The notes under the pieces are model-generated. The model had not been told where the DNA came from. It saw nothing but the letters and a program-made list of their open reading frames with translations, and ran no database searches. Both the position numbers and the translations under genes were made by a program. From Brevundimonas nasdae (GTDB taxonomy: Bacteria; Pseudomonadota; Alphaproteobacteria; Caulobacterales; Caulobacteraceae), in assembly GCF_016654005.1 (NCBI RefSeq), contig NZ_JAEPWN010000004.1, forward strand, positions 124,001-188,000: a stretch of 64,000 nt of DNA, written 5' to 3'. Positions 1-9,061 of the stretch are shown one piece after another. How positions within the stretch are numbered: position 1 is the stretch's first letter; every line of letters begins with the position of its first letter.

Positions 1-318
1 CAGGGCCATGATCCCGGCGTTGTTGATCAGGATGTCGATGGGCCGACCATCCGCCAGATGACGGCCTGCAAAGGCCTCGACCGAGGACAGATTGCCCAGG
101 TCCAGCAGGTCGAAACGGACATTGGCCCCGGCGTGGCGCTCACGGATCAAGCGCTCGGCCTCGGCGCCCTTTGCGGGATTTCGCGCCGCCAGCACGACCT
201 CTGCGCCCTTGCCCGCCAGCACCAGCGCCGTCTCCAGCCCCAGACCGCCGGTCGCGCCGGTGATGATGGCTAGCTTGCCCGTCTGATCGGGAATGTCGTG
301 GGTGGTCCAGTTGGTCAT
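1..318 (-). CDS. Short-chain dehydrogenase/reductase (SDR), 3' end outside window
   Basis: Only the first 106 codons are present; the gene runs off the left edge. The N-terminal Rossmann signature TGATGGLG (about residues 19-26) and the NNAG motif (about residues 99-102) place it in the SDR family of NAD(P)-dependent oxidoreductases. The gap pattern resembles the retinol-dehydrogenase/WWOX-like branch, but the catalytic YxxxK lies outside the window, so the substrate cannot be guessed. ATG at 318-316 is the first start in this frame. It lies just downstream of the gcv operon terminator, so it is probably transcribed separately. Confidence 0.85.
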   Translation of the reverse strand, partial: MTNWTTHDIPDQTGKLAIITGATGGLGLETALVLAGKGAEVVLAARNPAKGAEAERLIRERHAGANVRFDLLDLGNLSSVEAFAGRHLADGRPIDILINNAGIMAL

Positions 319-354
319 GGGGTAACCTAGACCCGAAACGACGAAAAGCGTCGC

Positions 355-395
355 ACAAACGAAAACAGCGCCCGCCCCGGCGAGAGGACGAGCGC
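355..395 (-). terminator. Rho-independent terminator after gcvPB
   Basis: On the minus strand a 10-bp stem (bases 395-386 with 377-368, two G-U pairs) closes a short loop and is followed by TGTTTTCGTTT. It sits about 30 bp after the gcvPB stop and before the SDR start, so it should end the glycine cleavage operon transcript. Confidence 0.7.
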
Positions 396-425
396 CGCTT
401 CATGCCGTTCAGACCTTTCAGGCCG

Positions 426-1994
426 TCAGGCCGCCTGGTTGGAGCCTTCCGGGGCCGACCAGCGCAGCACCGGCGAGCGGGCGGCGCGGGTTTCGTCCAG
501 GCGCTTCAGCGGCGCATGGAAGGGCGCGCCCTTGAAGCGGTCTACGTCCCCGGCTTTCGCCGCCTCAGCCAGCAGGCGCATGACGTGGATGAAGCGGTCC
601 AGTTCGGCCTTGGACTCGGTCTCCGTCGGCTCGATCAGCATGGCGCCGTGGACGACCAGCGGGAAATACATGGTCATCGGGTGGAAGCCCTCGTCGATCA
701 TCGCCTTGGCGAAGTCGAGCGTGGTGATGTCCGTGCCCTTCAGCCATTCGTCGTCGAACAGGGCCTCGTGCATGCACGGGCCGTCGGGGAAGGCCGGGCT
801 CATCAGGTCCTGCAGGCGGGCCTTGATGTAGTTGGCGTTCAGTACGGCGTCCTCAGCCACCTGACGCAGGCCGTCAGAGCCGTGCGACATCATGTAGGAC
901 AGGGCGCGCACATACATGCCCATCTGACCCTGGAAGGCGCACAGGCGGCCAAAGGCCTGTTCCGCCTCGTCTTCCTCGCGCTCGATCAGACGATAGCCGT
1001 TGTCGTCATGCACCACCCAGGGGGCAGGGGCGAAGGCGGCCAGGGCCTCTGACAGCACCACCGGACCCGCGCCGGGACCGCCGCCGCCGTGCGGCGTCGA
1101 GAAGGTCTTGTGCAGGTTGATGTGCATGGCGTCGACGCCCAGGTCGCCGGGGCGGACCCGGCCGACGATGGCGTTGAAGTTTGCGCCGTCGCAGTAGAAA
1201 TAGGCGCCCGCCTCATGCGTCAGGCGCGCGATCTCGATGATGTCACGCTCGAACAGGCCGCAGGTGTTGGGGTTGGTCACCATGATGGCGGCGACGTCAG
1301 GACCCAGCTTGGAAGCCAGATCGGCGACGTCCACGCGGCCGTCCTCGGTCTGGGCGACCTCGACGACGGAATAGCCGACGAAGGCGGCGGTGGCCGGGTT
1401 GGTGCCGTGGGCGGATGTCGGGACCAGAACCTTGCGGCGCTGTTCATGCTCGCCCTTGGCCTCATGGGCGGCGCGGATGGCCATCAGGCCGCACAGTTCG
1501 CCATGCGCGCCCGCCTTGGGCGACAGGGCGACCGCGGGCATTCCGGTCAGGGTCTTCAGCCAGTGGGCCAGCGTGTCCATCAGCTCCAGCGCGCCCTGAA
1601 CCGTCGAAATCGGCTGCAGGGGGTGGATGTCCGAGAAACCGGCCAGACGCGCCATCTTCTCGTTCAGGCGCGGGTTGTGCTTCATCGTGCACGACCCCAG
1701 CGGATAGATGGCCAGGTCGATGGCGTGGTTCTTCTGGCTCAGGCGCACGTAGTGGCGCATGGCCTCGGGCTCGGACAGGCCGGGCAGGCCGATCGGATCC
1801 TTGCGGACCAGGTCGCCCAGGTCCGACGCATCGGTCTTGGGTTCCGGCAGATCGACGCCGGTCTTGCCCCAGCCGTCGCCCTCAAAGATCAGGGCTTCGT
1901 TCTGCAACAGGCCGCGACCGCCGGTCAGGGTGGCGGGCTTGGAATCGACCTGGTTCGGGGCGGTCGGGCGGCCGACAGTGTTCATCGTGCTCAT
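426..1994 (-). CDS. gcvPB: Glycine dehydrogenase (decarboxylating) subunit 2, P-protein beta half
   Basis: Half of the split P-protein of the glycine cleavage system: PLP-dependent decarboxylation of glycine with transfer of the aminomethyl group to lipoyl-GcvH in the cytoplasm. At 522 aa it has the length of the split-type subunit 2. The PLP-binding lysine is in NLHKTFSTPHGGGGPG (K296), followed by the usual glycine-rich loop. The start is 15 bp after the gcvPA stop, so the two subunits are co-expressed. It is the last gene of the gcv operon and is followed by a terminator. Confidence 0.97.
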   Translation of the reverse strand: MSTMNTVGRPTAPNQVDSKPATLTGGRGLLQNEALIFEGDGWGKTGVDLPEPKTDASDLGDLVRKDPIGLPGLSEPEAMRHYVRLSQKNHAIDLAIYPLGSCTMKHNPRLNEKMARLAGFSDIHPLQPISTVQGALELMDTLAHWLKTLTGMPAVALSPKAGAHGELCGLMAIRAAHEAKGEHEQRRKVLVPTSAHGTNPATAAFVGYSVVEVAQTEDGRVDVADLASKLGPDVAAIMVTNPNTCGLFERDIIEIARLTHEAGAYFYCDGANFNAIVGRVRPGDLGVDAMHINLHKTFSTPHGGGGPGAGPVVLSEALAAFAPAPWVVHDDNGYRLIEREEDEAEQAFGRLCAFQGQMGMYVRALSYMMSHGSDGLRQVAEDAVLNANYIKARLQDLMSPAFPDGPCMHEALFDDEWLKGTDITTLDFAKAMIDEGFHPMTMYFPLVVHGAMLIEPTETESKAELDRFIHVMRLLAEAAKAGDVDRFKGAPFHAPLKRLDETRAARSPVLRWSAPEGSNQAA

Positions 1995-2008
1995 TGTTCT
2001 GTCTCCGC

Positions 2009-3361
2009 TCAGGCCGCCAGCACCGTGGCGAGTGCTTTCGCCAGGAACTTGATGTCATGATCCAGGGTGGTCTCGGTCGCGGCGACCAGCAGGACATCGT
2101 CCAGCCCCGCGTCGGGCGCCAGACGGCTGTAGGGGACGCCCGCCAGCACATGATGCCCGGCTAAGGTATCCACCACCTCGGCGGCCTTCTTGCCCTTGGG
2201 CAGACGGATGGCGAACTCGTTGAAGAAGCGCGGGGTCAGCACCTCCACGCCGGGAATGGCGGCCAGGGCGTCGCGGGTGGCGACGGCCTTCTCGTGGTTC
2301 AGCAGGGCCAGCTTGCGCAGGCCCGTCTCGCCCAGCAGGCTCATGTGGATGGTGAAGGCCAGGGTGCAGAGGCCCGAGTTGGTGCAGATGTTCGACGTGG
2401 CCTTGTCGCGGCGGATGTGCTGTTCGCGCGTCGACAGAGTCAGGACGAACCCCCGCTCGCCGTCGGCGTCCACGGTCTCGCCGGTCAGGCGGCCCGGCAT
2501 CTGGCGGATCAGCTTCTCGCGCGTGGCGAACAGGCCGACATAGGGACCGCCGAAGTTCAGGGCGTTGCCGATCGACTGGCCTTCGGCCGCGACGATGTCG
2601 GCGCCCATTTCACCGGGCGACTTCAGCAGACCCATCGACACGGCTTCGGTCACCACGACGATCAGCAGGGCGCCCGCGGCGTGGGCGGCCTCGGCGATCT
2701 TGGTCACGTCGGTGGCGGTGCCGAAGACGTTGGGGGTCTGGACGACGACGCAGGCGGTGTCCGGACCGATCTGGTCGATGACGGCGGCTTCGGCGTCGAA
2801 CGCCGGGGCCAACACCTGCGTTTCCACGCCCACGGCATGAACCACGGTCTCGGTCGCCTTGACGTAGTGGGGGTGGACGCCGCCCGAGATCACCGCCTTG
2901 TTGCGGCGGGTCACGCGCGTCGCCATCAGCACGCCCTCGGCCATGGCGGTCGAGCCGTCATAGAGGGATGCGTTGGCGACCGGCATCCCGGTCAGGTTCG
3001 CGACCTGGGTCTGGAACTCGTACAGGTACTGCAGCGTGCCCTGCGCGATTTCCGGCTGATAGGGGGTGTAGCTGGTCAGGAACTCCGACCGCTGGATCAC
3101 GTGATCGACCGTGGCCGGGACGTGGTGCTTGTAGGCCCCTGCGCCGCAGAAGAAGGGCACGGCGCCGGCGGTCGCATTCTTGGCGGCCATGGCGGACAAG
3201 GCGCGCTCGACCTCCAGTTCGCCCGCGACGCGGGGCAGGTCCACAGGCCCGTCCAGACGCGCGCTCTCGGGCACGTCGACAAACAGGTCGTCGATGGATT
3301 TCGCGCCGATGGCGGCGAGCATCGCCGTGCGGTCGTCGGGCGTCAGGGGGAGGTAGCGCAT
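2009..3361 (-). CDS. gcvPA: Glycine dehydrogenase (decarboxylating) subunit 1, P-protein alpha half
   Basis: The other half of the split P-protein (450 aa, typical length). It has the family N-terminus [19 protein letters not shown] and motifs such as [20 protein letters not shown]. It lacks the PLP lysine, as expected for this subunit, which forms the active site with GcvPB. Its ATG (3361-3359) directly abuts the stop codon of the unknown upstream gene (TAG then ATG), which suggests translational coupling with that gene. Confidence 0.97.
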   Translation of the reverse strand: MRYLPLTPDDRTAMLAAIGAKSIDDLFVDVPESARLDGPVDLPRVAGELEVERALSAMAAKNATAGAVPFFCGAGAYKHHVPATVDHVIQRSEFLTSYTPYQPEIAQGTLQYLYEFQTQVANLTGMPVANASLYDGSTAMAEGVLMATRVTRRNKAVISGGVHPHYVKATETVVHAVGVETQVLAPAFDAEAAVIDQIGPDTACVVVQTPNVFGTATDVTKIAEAAHAAGALLIVVVTEAVSMGLLKSPGEMGADIVAAEGQSIGNALNFGGPYVGLFATREKLIRQMPGRLTGETVDADGERGFVLTLSTREQHIRRDKATSNICTNSGLCTLAFTIHMSLLGETGLRKLALLNHEKAVATRDALAAIPGVEVLTPRFFNEFAIRLPKGKKAAEVVDTLAGHHVLAGVPYSRLAPDAGLDDVLLVAATETTLDHDIKFLAKALATVLAA

Positions 3362-3865
3362 CTAGACAGCTTTTCCGAAAAGGAAGTCAGTGATTGAAAA
3401 ACCCGGCTTGGCTCTGGCTGGGGTGCGTGAAGGCGAGGATTGAGAACGGCGCGTGGTGTCGCCTCGGTTGCTTTGAAGCCCCTTCAACAGGTCGGTGAGC
3501 GCCGCGGCGTCCTCGACCTCCAGAAGTTCGACTTCGTACATCAGGGGCGTGCGGGGCTCGCCCACATTGCCTGCTGCCCGAGCGAACAGACGCCCCCCGG
3601 GGCCGTCCAGCATGAAACTGCTGGTGCGTCGCAGGATGGCAAGAAGCGCCGTTGCTATCTCGGGGGTCAGAACGGGGTATTCCGCCAGCATGCCGTCCGG
3701 CGCATCTTCACCGAAGAGATAGATGAGCGCGCCGTCGGTCAGCCGGACTTCAGCCTCCAGCCCGGTCCGCTCCGCCCCGCAGTCGGCCAGCGCCGCCTCG
3801 ACCAACTGGCTCAGGCCAGGTTGGGAAGGCGTTGTGGTCGCGTGGGTGAAGCAGACCGTAAACAC
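3362..3865 (-). CDS. Unknown protein embedded in the gcv operon
   Basis: 167 aa, not recognised. The first 125 residues look like a compact soluble domain with alternating hydrophobic strands (EAEVRLTDGALIYLFG, PLMYEVELLEVED); the C-terminal 40 residues are Ser/Arg/Pro-rich and probably disordered before ending in FSITDFLFGKAV. No signal peptide or membrane segment. GTG start at 3865, three bases after the gcvH stop; its TAG touches the gcvPA ATG. The position in the middle of the glycine cleavage operon suggests a role linked to this complex or to its expression, but the sequence gives no function. Confidence 0.75.
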   Translation of the reverse strand: MFTVCFTHATTTPSQPGLSQLVEAALADCGAERTGLEAEVRLTDGALIYLFGEDAPDGMLAEYPVLTPEIATALLAILRRTSSFMLDGPGGRLFARAAGNVGEPRTPLMYEVELLEVEDAAALTDLLKGLQSNRGDTTRRSQSSPSRTPARAKPGFSITDFLFGKAV

Positions 3866-3868
3866 GGC

Positions 3869-4234
3869 TTAAAGCGTCGCCAGGAAGGCGTCGTAGGCGG
3901 CCTGGTCCATCAGGCCGTCCAGCTGCGAGGCGTCCGAGATCTTGATCTTGGCGAACCAGCCATCGGCTTCCGGGGCGGCGTTGACGGTTTCCGGGGCGGT
4001 CGACAGCACGTCGTTGGCCTCGACCACTTCGCCCGAGACGGGGGCATAGACGTCCGACGCCGCCTTGACGCTTTCGACCACGGCGAAGCTGTCGCCCTTG
4101 GCGAAGGTCTTGCCGACTTCCGGCACCTCGACGAACACCACGTCGCCCAGGGCCTCAGCCGCGTGCTTGGAAATGCCGACGGTGGCGATGTCGCCGTCGA
4201 CGCTGACCCACTCGTGATCCTTGGTGAAATGCAT
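3869..4234 (-). CDS. gcvH: Glycine cleavage system H protein
   Basis: 121-aa lipoyl carrier that shuttles the aminomethyl intermediate between P-, T- and L-proteins. The lipoylated lysine is K57 in ESVKAASD, followed by the conserved APVSGEVVE. The start is the ATG at 4234, preceded by AGGAG; the frame stays open 37 codons further upstream, but that stretch is a palindromic repeat and not conserved H-protein sequence. It lies between gcvT and the unknown gene, with the repeat pair in the 136-bp gap after gcvT. Confidence 0.97.
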   Translation of the reverse strand: MHFTKDHEWVSVDGDIATVGISKHAAEALGDVVFVEVPEVGKTFAKGDSFAVVESVKAASDVYAPVSGEVVEANDVLSTAPETVNAAPEADGWFAKIKISDASQLDGLMDQAAYDAFLATL

Positions 4235-4250
4235 CTTGCTTCTCCTAAAG

Positions 4251-4360
4251 CCGTCATCCTCGGGCCTGACCCGAGGATCGGATGTTGTGCTGTCCGTGCG
4301 CCGATGTCTTCGCACGAGCGGTTGATCGCCCGGCCCTCGGGTCAAGCCCGAGGGTGACGG
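4251..4360. repeat. Palindromic repeat pair, type A (REP-like)
   Basis: Two inverted arms, 4251-4282 (CGTCATCCTCGGGCCTGACC, then CGAGGATCGG) and 4330-4360, each itself a short palindrome (CCTCGGG...CCCGAGG). The same unit occurs at 46691/47052 and 52401/52481. Here it separates gcvT from gcvH inside the operon, where it could form stable RNA hairpins and modulate the relative levels of the two messages. Confidence 0.85.
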
Positions 4361-4370
4361 ACAGAGAGGG

Positions 4371-5483
4371 TTACGCCTTCGGCTTGCGGTAATATCGTTG
4401 CGCCACGAACGGCATGGCGATGACTTCGGCGGCGGCGGGCTTGCCGCGAACCAGAACCTTCAGTTCCGTGCCCAGTTCCGCGAAGGCGGGGGGCACGAAG
4501 CCCATGGCGATGTTCTTGCCCAGGCTGGGGGAGGGGCCGCCCGAGGTGACCTTGCCGATGATGTTTCCGTCGGCGTCGGCGATCTCGGCGCCTTCGCGGG
4601 CCGGGGCGCCTTCCTTGACCTGCAGGCCGACGCGGACGCGCGACGGACCCTCGGCCAACTGCTTCAGGATGATGTCGGCGCCGTTGAAGTCGGCGCGTTC
4701 CTTGCGCGACTTGGACAGGGCGAAGGTCAGGGCGCCTTCGACCGGCGTGGTCGCGGCGTCGATGTCGTGGCCATGCAGCGGCAGGCCGGATTCGAGACGA
4801 AGGCTGTCGCGGGCGCCCAGGCCGATCGGCTTGACGCGGGCGTCTTCCAGCAGGGTGTTCCAGATGCGCTCGGCCTGGTCCGCTGGGACCGAAATCTCAT
4901 AGCCGTCCTCGCCGGTGTAGCCCGAGCGAGAGATGTAAGCGTCGACGCCGAACAGCATCAGGCGGGCCGTCTCCATGAAGCCCATCTCGGCCAGCACCGG
5001 CTCATGGGCCGACATCAGCTCTGCGGCCTCAGGGCCCTGGATGGCGATCAGGGCGCGGTCCAGAACCGTCAGCTTGGCGTCGCCTTCCAGATTGGCGTTC
5101 CAGAAGGCGAAGTCCTCGTCCTTGTTGCCGGCGTTGACGACGACGAACAGGCCGTCATGGTCGGGGCGGCCCGCCATCAGGTCGTCGATGATGCCGCCGT
5201 CCTTGTTCAGCAGCAGGGTGTATTTCTGCTTGCCCGCCTTCAGAATCTCATAGTCGCCGGGGACGAAGCGCTGGAACTGCGCCGTGGCGTCCGCGCCGGT
5301 GATTTTGCACTGGCCCATGTGCGACACGTCGAACAGGCCGACGTGTTCGCGGGTCCAGCGGTGTTCGGCCAGAACCCCTTCATACTGGACCGGCATGTCA
5401 TAGCCGCTGAAACCCACCATGCGGGCGCCTAAGCGCCGGTGCGCGGCGTTCAGCGGCGTGGTCTTGAGAGCTTGGTCGGTCAT
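4371..5483 (-). CDS. gcvT: Aminomethyltransferase, glycine cleavage T-protein
   Basis: T-protein (370 aa) transfers the methylene group from aminomethyl-GcvH to tetrahydrofolate, releasing ammonia. Family motifs are clear: [44 protein letters not shown] and [11 protein letters not shown]. It is the first gene of the operon; its leader carries a tandem glycine riboswitch ending about 60 bases before the ATG, so the whole gcv operon is likely switched on by glycine. Confidence 0.97.
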   Translation of the reverse strand: MTDQALKTTPLNAAHRRLGARMVGFSGYDMPVQYEGVLAEHRWTREHVGLFDVSHMGQCKITGADATAQFQRFVPGDYEILKAGKQKYTLLLNKDGGIIDDLMAGRPDHDGLFVVVNAGNKDEDFAFWNANLEGDAKLTVLDRALIAIQGPEAAELMSAHEPVLAEMGFMETARLMLFGVDAYISRSGYTGEDGYEISVPADQAERIWNTLLEDARVKPIGLGARDSLRLESGLPLHGHDIDAATTPVEGALTFALSKSRKERADFNGADIILKQLAEGPSRVRVGLQVKEGAPAREGAEIADADGNIIGKVTSGGPSPSLGKNIAMGFVPPAFAELGTELKVLVRGKPAAAEVIAMPFVAQRYYRKPKA

Positions 5484-5541
5484 GGTTCAGACTTTCGCGG
5501 TCGCGTGTTGTGGCGGAGCTTCGCCGCCGTCCTCGCGCCCC

Positions 5542-5726
5542 CGCTGTCCTGAAGCCTGAGAGATTCCGGCGTTTCCGCCTTGCTCCGTCGGCGCGCCCGT
5601 AGAAGAGCGGCTTTCCAGCGTCCGTATGCTGTCGCGGTCCGTTTGCCTGAGCGTTTCCGGGGCGGTTGCGCCTTCGGCGTCGAGCCTGATTTCCCAGCCC
5701 CGAACTCTCCCGCGAGAGCGACCGAC
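5542..5726 (-). promoter_or_regulatory. Tandem glycine riboswitch upstream of gcvT
   Basis: Two consecutive aptamers on the minus strand. Aptamer 1 (about 5726-5635) is closed by CGGTC/GACCG and contains GCGGGAGAG, GCCGAAGGCGCAACC and the conserved ACGCTCAGGCAAACGGACC. Aptamer 2 (about 5620-5542) is closed by CGCTG/CAGCG and contains CGCCGACGGAGCAA and ATCTCTCAGGCTTCAGGACA. This is the known double glycine-binding architecture, and the position before gcvT fits exactly. The rest of the 367-bp gap (5484-5850) holds the gcvT ribosome-binding region and the divergent fbp leader; I see nothing else in it. Confidence 0.95.
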
Positions 5727-5850
5727 CTAAGCCATCGACTCTGGCCTCAAGTCAAGCGTCGCCAGTGCATCAGAGGTCTGACAGAGCTTGCCCCGCGCGT
5801 CCTGTGCGGCCATGAGTGCGCGACGCCCAACAACCTACGGGAAAGCCTCC

Positions 5851-6822
5851 ATGTCCGCCGACCGCCTTCATCTCGACGACCACATCGCCGCGCTGGAGGC
5901 GCCGCAGGGACTGAAGACTGTCCTGACCGTTATCGCTGCAACCTGCGCCCGGATCAGCGACGTGGTGGCGGGCGGCGCCCTGGTCGGCGCGCTGGGCGCA
6001 TCGGGCCAGATCAACGTCCAGGACGAAGAGCAGAAGAAGCTGGACGTCATCACCGACGACATGCTGACCCAGGCGCTGCTGGCCTGTCCCGCCATCGCCG
6101 GCGTCGCGTCGGAGGAAAAGGATCAGGTCGAGCCCGCCTCCAATCCGGCCGGTGAATATCTGGCCCTGTTCGACCCGCTGGACGGTTCGTCCAACATCGA
6201 CATCAATGCGCCGGTCGGCACCATCGTCTCGGTGCTGAAGTCCGCGACCCCGACGCCGGTGGAGGCCGACTTCCTGCAGACGGGCCGCCATCAGGTCGCT
6301 GCCGTCTATGCTGTCTATGGCCCCCAGACCATGCTGGTGCTGACGACGGGCGACGGTGTGAAGGGCTTCACCCTGTCCAACGACGGCCAGTGGCTGCTGA
6401 CCCACGACGCCATCACCATTTCGCCGGACACCAAGGAGTTCGCGATCAACGTCTCCAACCAGCGTCACTGGGCCGAGCCGGTCCAGCGCTATCTGGACGG
6501 CCTGCTGCAGGGGGCGGAGGGGCCGCGCGGCAAGAACTTCAACATGCGCTGGGTCGCGGCCATGGTCGCCGATGTCCACCGTATCCTGATGCGCGGCGGG
6601 GTCTTCCTCTATCCGTGGGACAAGCGCGAGCCGAACAAGCCGGGCAAGCTGCGCCTGATGTACGAAGGCAATCCGATGGCCTTCCTGGTCGAACAGGCGG
6701 GCGGCAAGGCGACCACCGACGGCGTCCAGCCCATTCTCGATGTCCAGCCGACGGGGCTGCACCAGCGCATTCCCGTCGCCCTGGGCTCGGCCAACGAAAT
6801 CGACGCCTTCGCGAGCGCCTGA
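5851..6822 (+). CDS. fbp: Fructose-1,6-bisphosphatase class I
   Basis: 323-aa cytoplasmic gluconeogenic enzyme that hydrolyses fructose-1,6-bisphosphate to fructose-6-phosphate. The metal-binding signature [12 protein letters not shown] spans about residues 107-117, with the upstream SEE(K) acidic pair at 88-89. ATG at 5851 ([12 protein letters not shown]) fits the family N-terminus; longer in-frame starts at 5788 and 5812 would add a non-conserved leader. Transcribed divergently from gcvT and 15 bp upstream of pncA, likely co-transcribed with it. Confidence 0.96.
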   Translation: MSADRLHLDDHIAALEAPQGLKTVLTVIAATCARISDVVAGGALVGALGASGQINVQDEEQKKLDVITDDMLTQALLACPAIAGVASEEKDQVEPASNPAGEYLALFDPLDGSSNIDINAPVGTIVSVLKSATPTPVEADFLQTGRHQVAAVYAVYGPQTMLVLTTGDGVKGFTLSNDGQWLLTHDAITISPDTKEFAINVSNQRHWAEPVQRYLDGLLQGAEGPRGKNFNMRWVAAMVADVHRILMRGGVFLYPWDKREPNKPGKLRLMYEGNPMAFLVEQAGGKATTDGVQPILDVQPTGLHQRIPVALGSANEIDAFASA

Positions 6823-6837
6823 ACCGGAGCCTGAGTT

Positions 6838-7470
6838 ATGAACATCAGTCGCGCCGACGCCCTTCTGGTCATCGACCCGCAGAACGACTTCTGCGAGGGC
6901 GGCGCGCTGGCGGTCGCGGGCGGGGCGTGGATCATGCCGCTGATCAACCAGTTGGCGGAACGGTTCGACAAGGTGATCGCGACGCAGGACTGGCATACGT
7001 CGGATCAGATATCCTTCGCCTCCAACCACCCCGGCGCAGCGCCCTTCACCGAGATCGAGGTCGCCTATGGGCGCCAGATGCTTTGGCCCGATCATTGTCT
7101 TCAGGGCTCAGCCGGGGCCGACTTCCACCCCGATGTGAAGCCGGCCATCGACCGCGCCCTGGCCGTGATCCGCAAGGGTTATAATCCGGCGGTCGACAGC
7201 TATTCCGGTTTCTTCGAGAACGACCGCCGGACCCGGACGGGCCTTGCGGGCCTGCTGCGTGATCTGGGTGTGCAAAGGGTCTTTCTGGCAGGCCTGGCCC
7301 TGGACTACTGCGTCCGCTTCACCGCCGAAGACGCCGTCCGCGAAGGTTTTGAGGCCGTCGTCATCACCGACGCCAGCCGCGCCATTGCGCCGGATACTGA
7401 AGCGGCGGCGTACGACAGCTTCCGGGCGCGGGGCGTGACGGAGATCAAGGCGGCGGCGCTGCTCGCTTAA
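6838..7470 (+). CDS. pncA: Nicotinamidase
   Basis: 210-aa cysteine hydrolase of the isochorismatase-like family that converts nicotinamide to nicotinate for NAD salvage. The catalytic triad is visible as D13 (VIDPQNDF), K113 (VIRKGY) and C158 (GLALDYCVR); metal ligands fit D51, H53 (QDWHTS) and H86 (WPDHC). Length and motif order match PncA. It follows fbp by 15 bp and is followed by a palindromic repeat pair at the convergent junction with the polymerase gene. Confidence 0.95.
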   Translation: MNISRADALLVIDPQNDFCEGGALAVAGGAWIMPLINQLAERFDKVIATQDWHTSDQISFASNHPGAAPFTEIEVAYGRQMLWPDHCLQGSAGADFHPDVKPAIDRALAVIRKGYNPAVDSYSGFFENDRRTRTGLAGLLRDLGVQRVFLAGLALDYCVRFTAEDAVREGFEAVVITDASRAIAPDTEAAAYDSFRARGVTEIKAAALLA

Positions 7471-7478
7471 CCCCCTTT

Positions 7479-7641
7479 CGTCATTCCGGGCGCAGCGTAG
7501 CGAAGACCCGGAACCCAGCGGCGCCGAAGGCGATGTTTAAGCCGCTATAGGAACGACAGGCTGTCTCCTGACAGGTTCGCGCTTTCGCGCGCCGCTGGGT
7601 TCCGGGTCTTCGACGCTTCCGCGTCTCCGCCCGGAATGACG
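7479..7641. repeat. Palindromic repeat pair, type B (REP-like)
   Basis: Left arm 7479-7516 begins CGTCATTCCGGGCGCAGCG and continues to CCCGGAACCCAGCGG; the right arm (about 7588-7641) is its inverted, slightly diverged copy ending CCCGGAATGACG. Related pairs lie at 20128-20255 and 29308-29435. All three sit between convergent genes, where their hairpins may act as bidirectional transcript ends. Confidence 0.85.
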
Positions 7642-7658
7642 AACGAAAGAGAAGGCCC

Positions 7659-8957
7659 TCACTCCCAGAAATCCTCCGCATCGGGGATGCGCGTAAAGGC
7701 GATCTTCGCGCCGATATAGTCCGGCAGGCCCGCGTTCGGGCCGATGCTGACCGTGTCCTTGCCATAGCGGCGGTTCAGCGCGTCCAGCGCCTGCGACAGT
7801 TTCAGCGACCGCGCCGTGCCCCCCTGGTCGGGGCCGGAATCGAACAGGTCGGTCTCGAAGGCGCCGCTGGCCTTCAGCTTGTGAACCCCAACCCCGACAT
7901 AGCTCAGCCGCCCGGCCTCAAGCTCGGGCTCGACCCTGCGCCACAAACTGTCCAGCGCGGCCAGAAGAGCGAAGGTGTCCTGGGTCGGCACGACGGCGCA
8001 GTTCAGGCCCGTGGTGTCCCAGCCGCGTCTGGCGCCCTTTGGCCCCATGTCCAGATGCAGGCTGACCACCGCCCCCGTCAGCCCCATCCGCCGCAGCCGC
8101 GCCCCGCATTTGACCAGCAGACGCCGGGCGACCGCGCGCGCCTTTTCCGGCGTCCGCATCTGCGCCGCCAGAACATGGCTGTGGCTGATGGAGGCGGGGG
8201 GCTTTTCCGGAGTCGGTTCGCTGTCCAGACCATGCAGGCCGCGCCAGATGCGCTCGCCCTCGATGCTGTTCCAGACGGCGCGGGCCTGTTTGGCGCCCAT
8301 GTCCCACAGGCCCGCCGTGTCCGTCACGCCCGCCGCGGCCAGCCGCTCGCGCATCCGCGATCCTATGCCCGGATAGGTCGACAGCGGCAGGTGCAGGATG
8401 GAGCCGGGCAGTTCATTGGCCCGCAGGATCGTCAGCCCGTCCGGCTTCTTCATCCCGCAGGCGGTCTTGGCCAGGAACCGTGACGGCGCCAGGCCGATGG
8501 ACGACCGCAGGCACTCGCCCACATTCCTGCGGATGCCCGCCTGGATGCGCCGCGCCAGCGCGACCGCGTTCGCCTCCTGCCGCTCTGGCCCGATCAGTTC
8601 GCATGAGCATTCGTCGATGGAGCCGACCTTCCACACCGGCACATGGCGGTCGATCTCGGCCATGATCTGCTTGTGGACCTCGACATAGATGTCGGGCCGC
8701 GCCTCGGCGACGATCAGGTCGGGACACATCTGGCGCGCCTCGGACACCCGCGTGCCGGTGCGGATGCCATAGGGGCGGCTTTCATAGCTGGCGGCGATGG
8801 CGCCGGTGTATTCGCTCTCAGCCGGGCGAACGATCAGCGGCTTGCCCCGCCACTCGGGGTTCATCTGCTGCTCGACGCTGGCGAAAAAGGCGTTCAGGTC
8901 GATGAACAGCCATCGCAGGTTCGCGCCGTCGTCCTGCTGTGGGTTCGCCTGATCCAT
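7659..8957 (-). CDS. Y-family DNA polymerase (DinB/UmuC-like), SOS-controlled
   Basis: 432 aa translesion polymerase. The palm-domain catalytic residues are intact: D20 in WLFIDLNAFFASVEQ and D115-E116 in VGSIDECSCEL, followed by a fingers/thumb region with helix-hairpin-helix sequence (LSTYPGIGSRMRERLAAAGV). The intact acidic pair argues against an ImuB-type catalytically dead paralogue; no imuA or dnaE2 is adjacent. No beta-clamp motif is obvious at the C-terminus. The only plausible start is ATG 8957; an in-frame TGA lies five codons upstream and a LexA box begins 5 bp upstream, leaving no room for a ribosome-binding site, so the message may be leaderless. Confidence 0.93.
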   Translation of the reverse strand: MDQANPQQDDGANLRWLFIDLNAFFASVEQQMNPEWRGKPLIVRPAESEYTGAIAASYESRPYGIRTGTRVSEARQMCPDLIVAEARPDIYVEVHKQIMAEIDRHVPVWKVGSIDECSCELIGPERQEANAVALARRIQAGIRRNVGECLRSSIGLAPSRFLAKTACGMKKPDGLTILRANELPGSILHLPLSTYPGIGSRMRERLAAAGVTDTAGLWDMGAKQARAVWNSIEGERIWRGLHGLDSEPTPEKPPASISHSHVLAAQMRTPEKARAVARRLLVKCGARLRRMGLTGAVVSLHLDMGPKGARRGWDTTGLNCAVVPTQDTFALLAALDSLWRRVEPELEAGRLSYVGVGVHKLKASGAFETDLFDSGPDQGGTARSLKLSQALDALNRRYGKDTVSIGPNAGLPDYIGAKIAFTRIPDAEDFWE

Positions 8958-8962
8958 GGCGT

Positions 8963-8977
8963 GAACATATCAGGAAC
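8963..8977 (-). promoter_or_regulatory. LexA operator (SOS box) of the Y-family polymerase gene
   Basis: GAAC at 8963-8966, seven bases, then GAAC at 8974-8977; read on the minus strand this is GTTC-N7-GTTC, the LexA box established for alphaproteobacteria including Caulobacter. It lies 5 bp upstream of the polymerase ATG, so LexA bound here would cover the promoter or transcription start. Confidence 0.85.
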
Positions 8978-9061
8978 GTAAGGTGGTCGGAAGCGTCTCG
9001 CACCGACCTTTCGTCATTCTTGGGTTCAGCTACCAAGTCGGGAAGATAATAAAATAGGGAA

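Noticed and set aside
402..2060. Long plus-strand ORFs opposite gcvPB
   Set aside because: They are antisense frames kept open by G+C-rich codon use; the minus-strand proteins are unmistakable P-protein sequences.
4235..4345. N-terminal extension of gcvH
   Set aside because: It translates the palindromic repeat ([10 protein letters not shown]); AGGAG directly precedes the ATG at 4234, where H-protein homology begins.
5580..6155. Plus-strand ORF over the riboswitch region
   Set aside because: It covers the glycine riboswitch on the other strand and then runs out of frame into fbp.
7479..7641. CRISPR-like repeats
   Set aside because: Copies are inverted pairs scattered over the genome window, not direct repeats with regular spacers, and no cas genes occur.
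7659..8957. ImuB call for the Y-family polymerase
   Set aside because: The catalytic D20, D115 and E116 are all present, and imuA/dnaE2 are absent.
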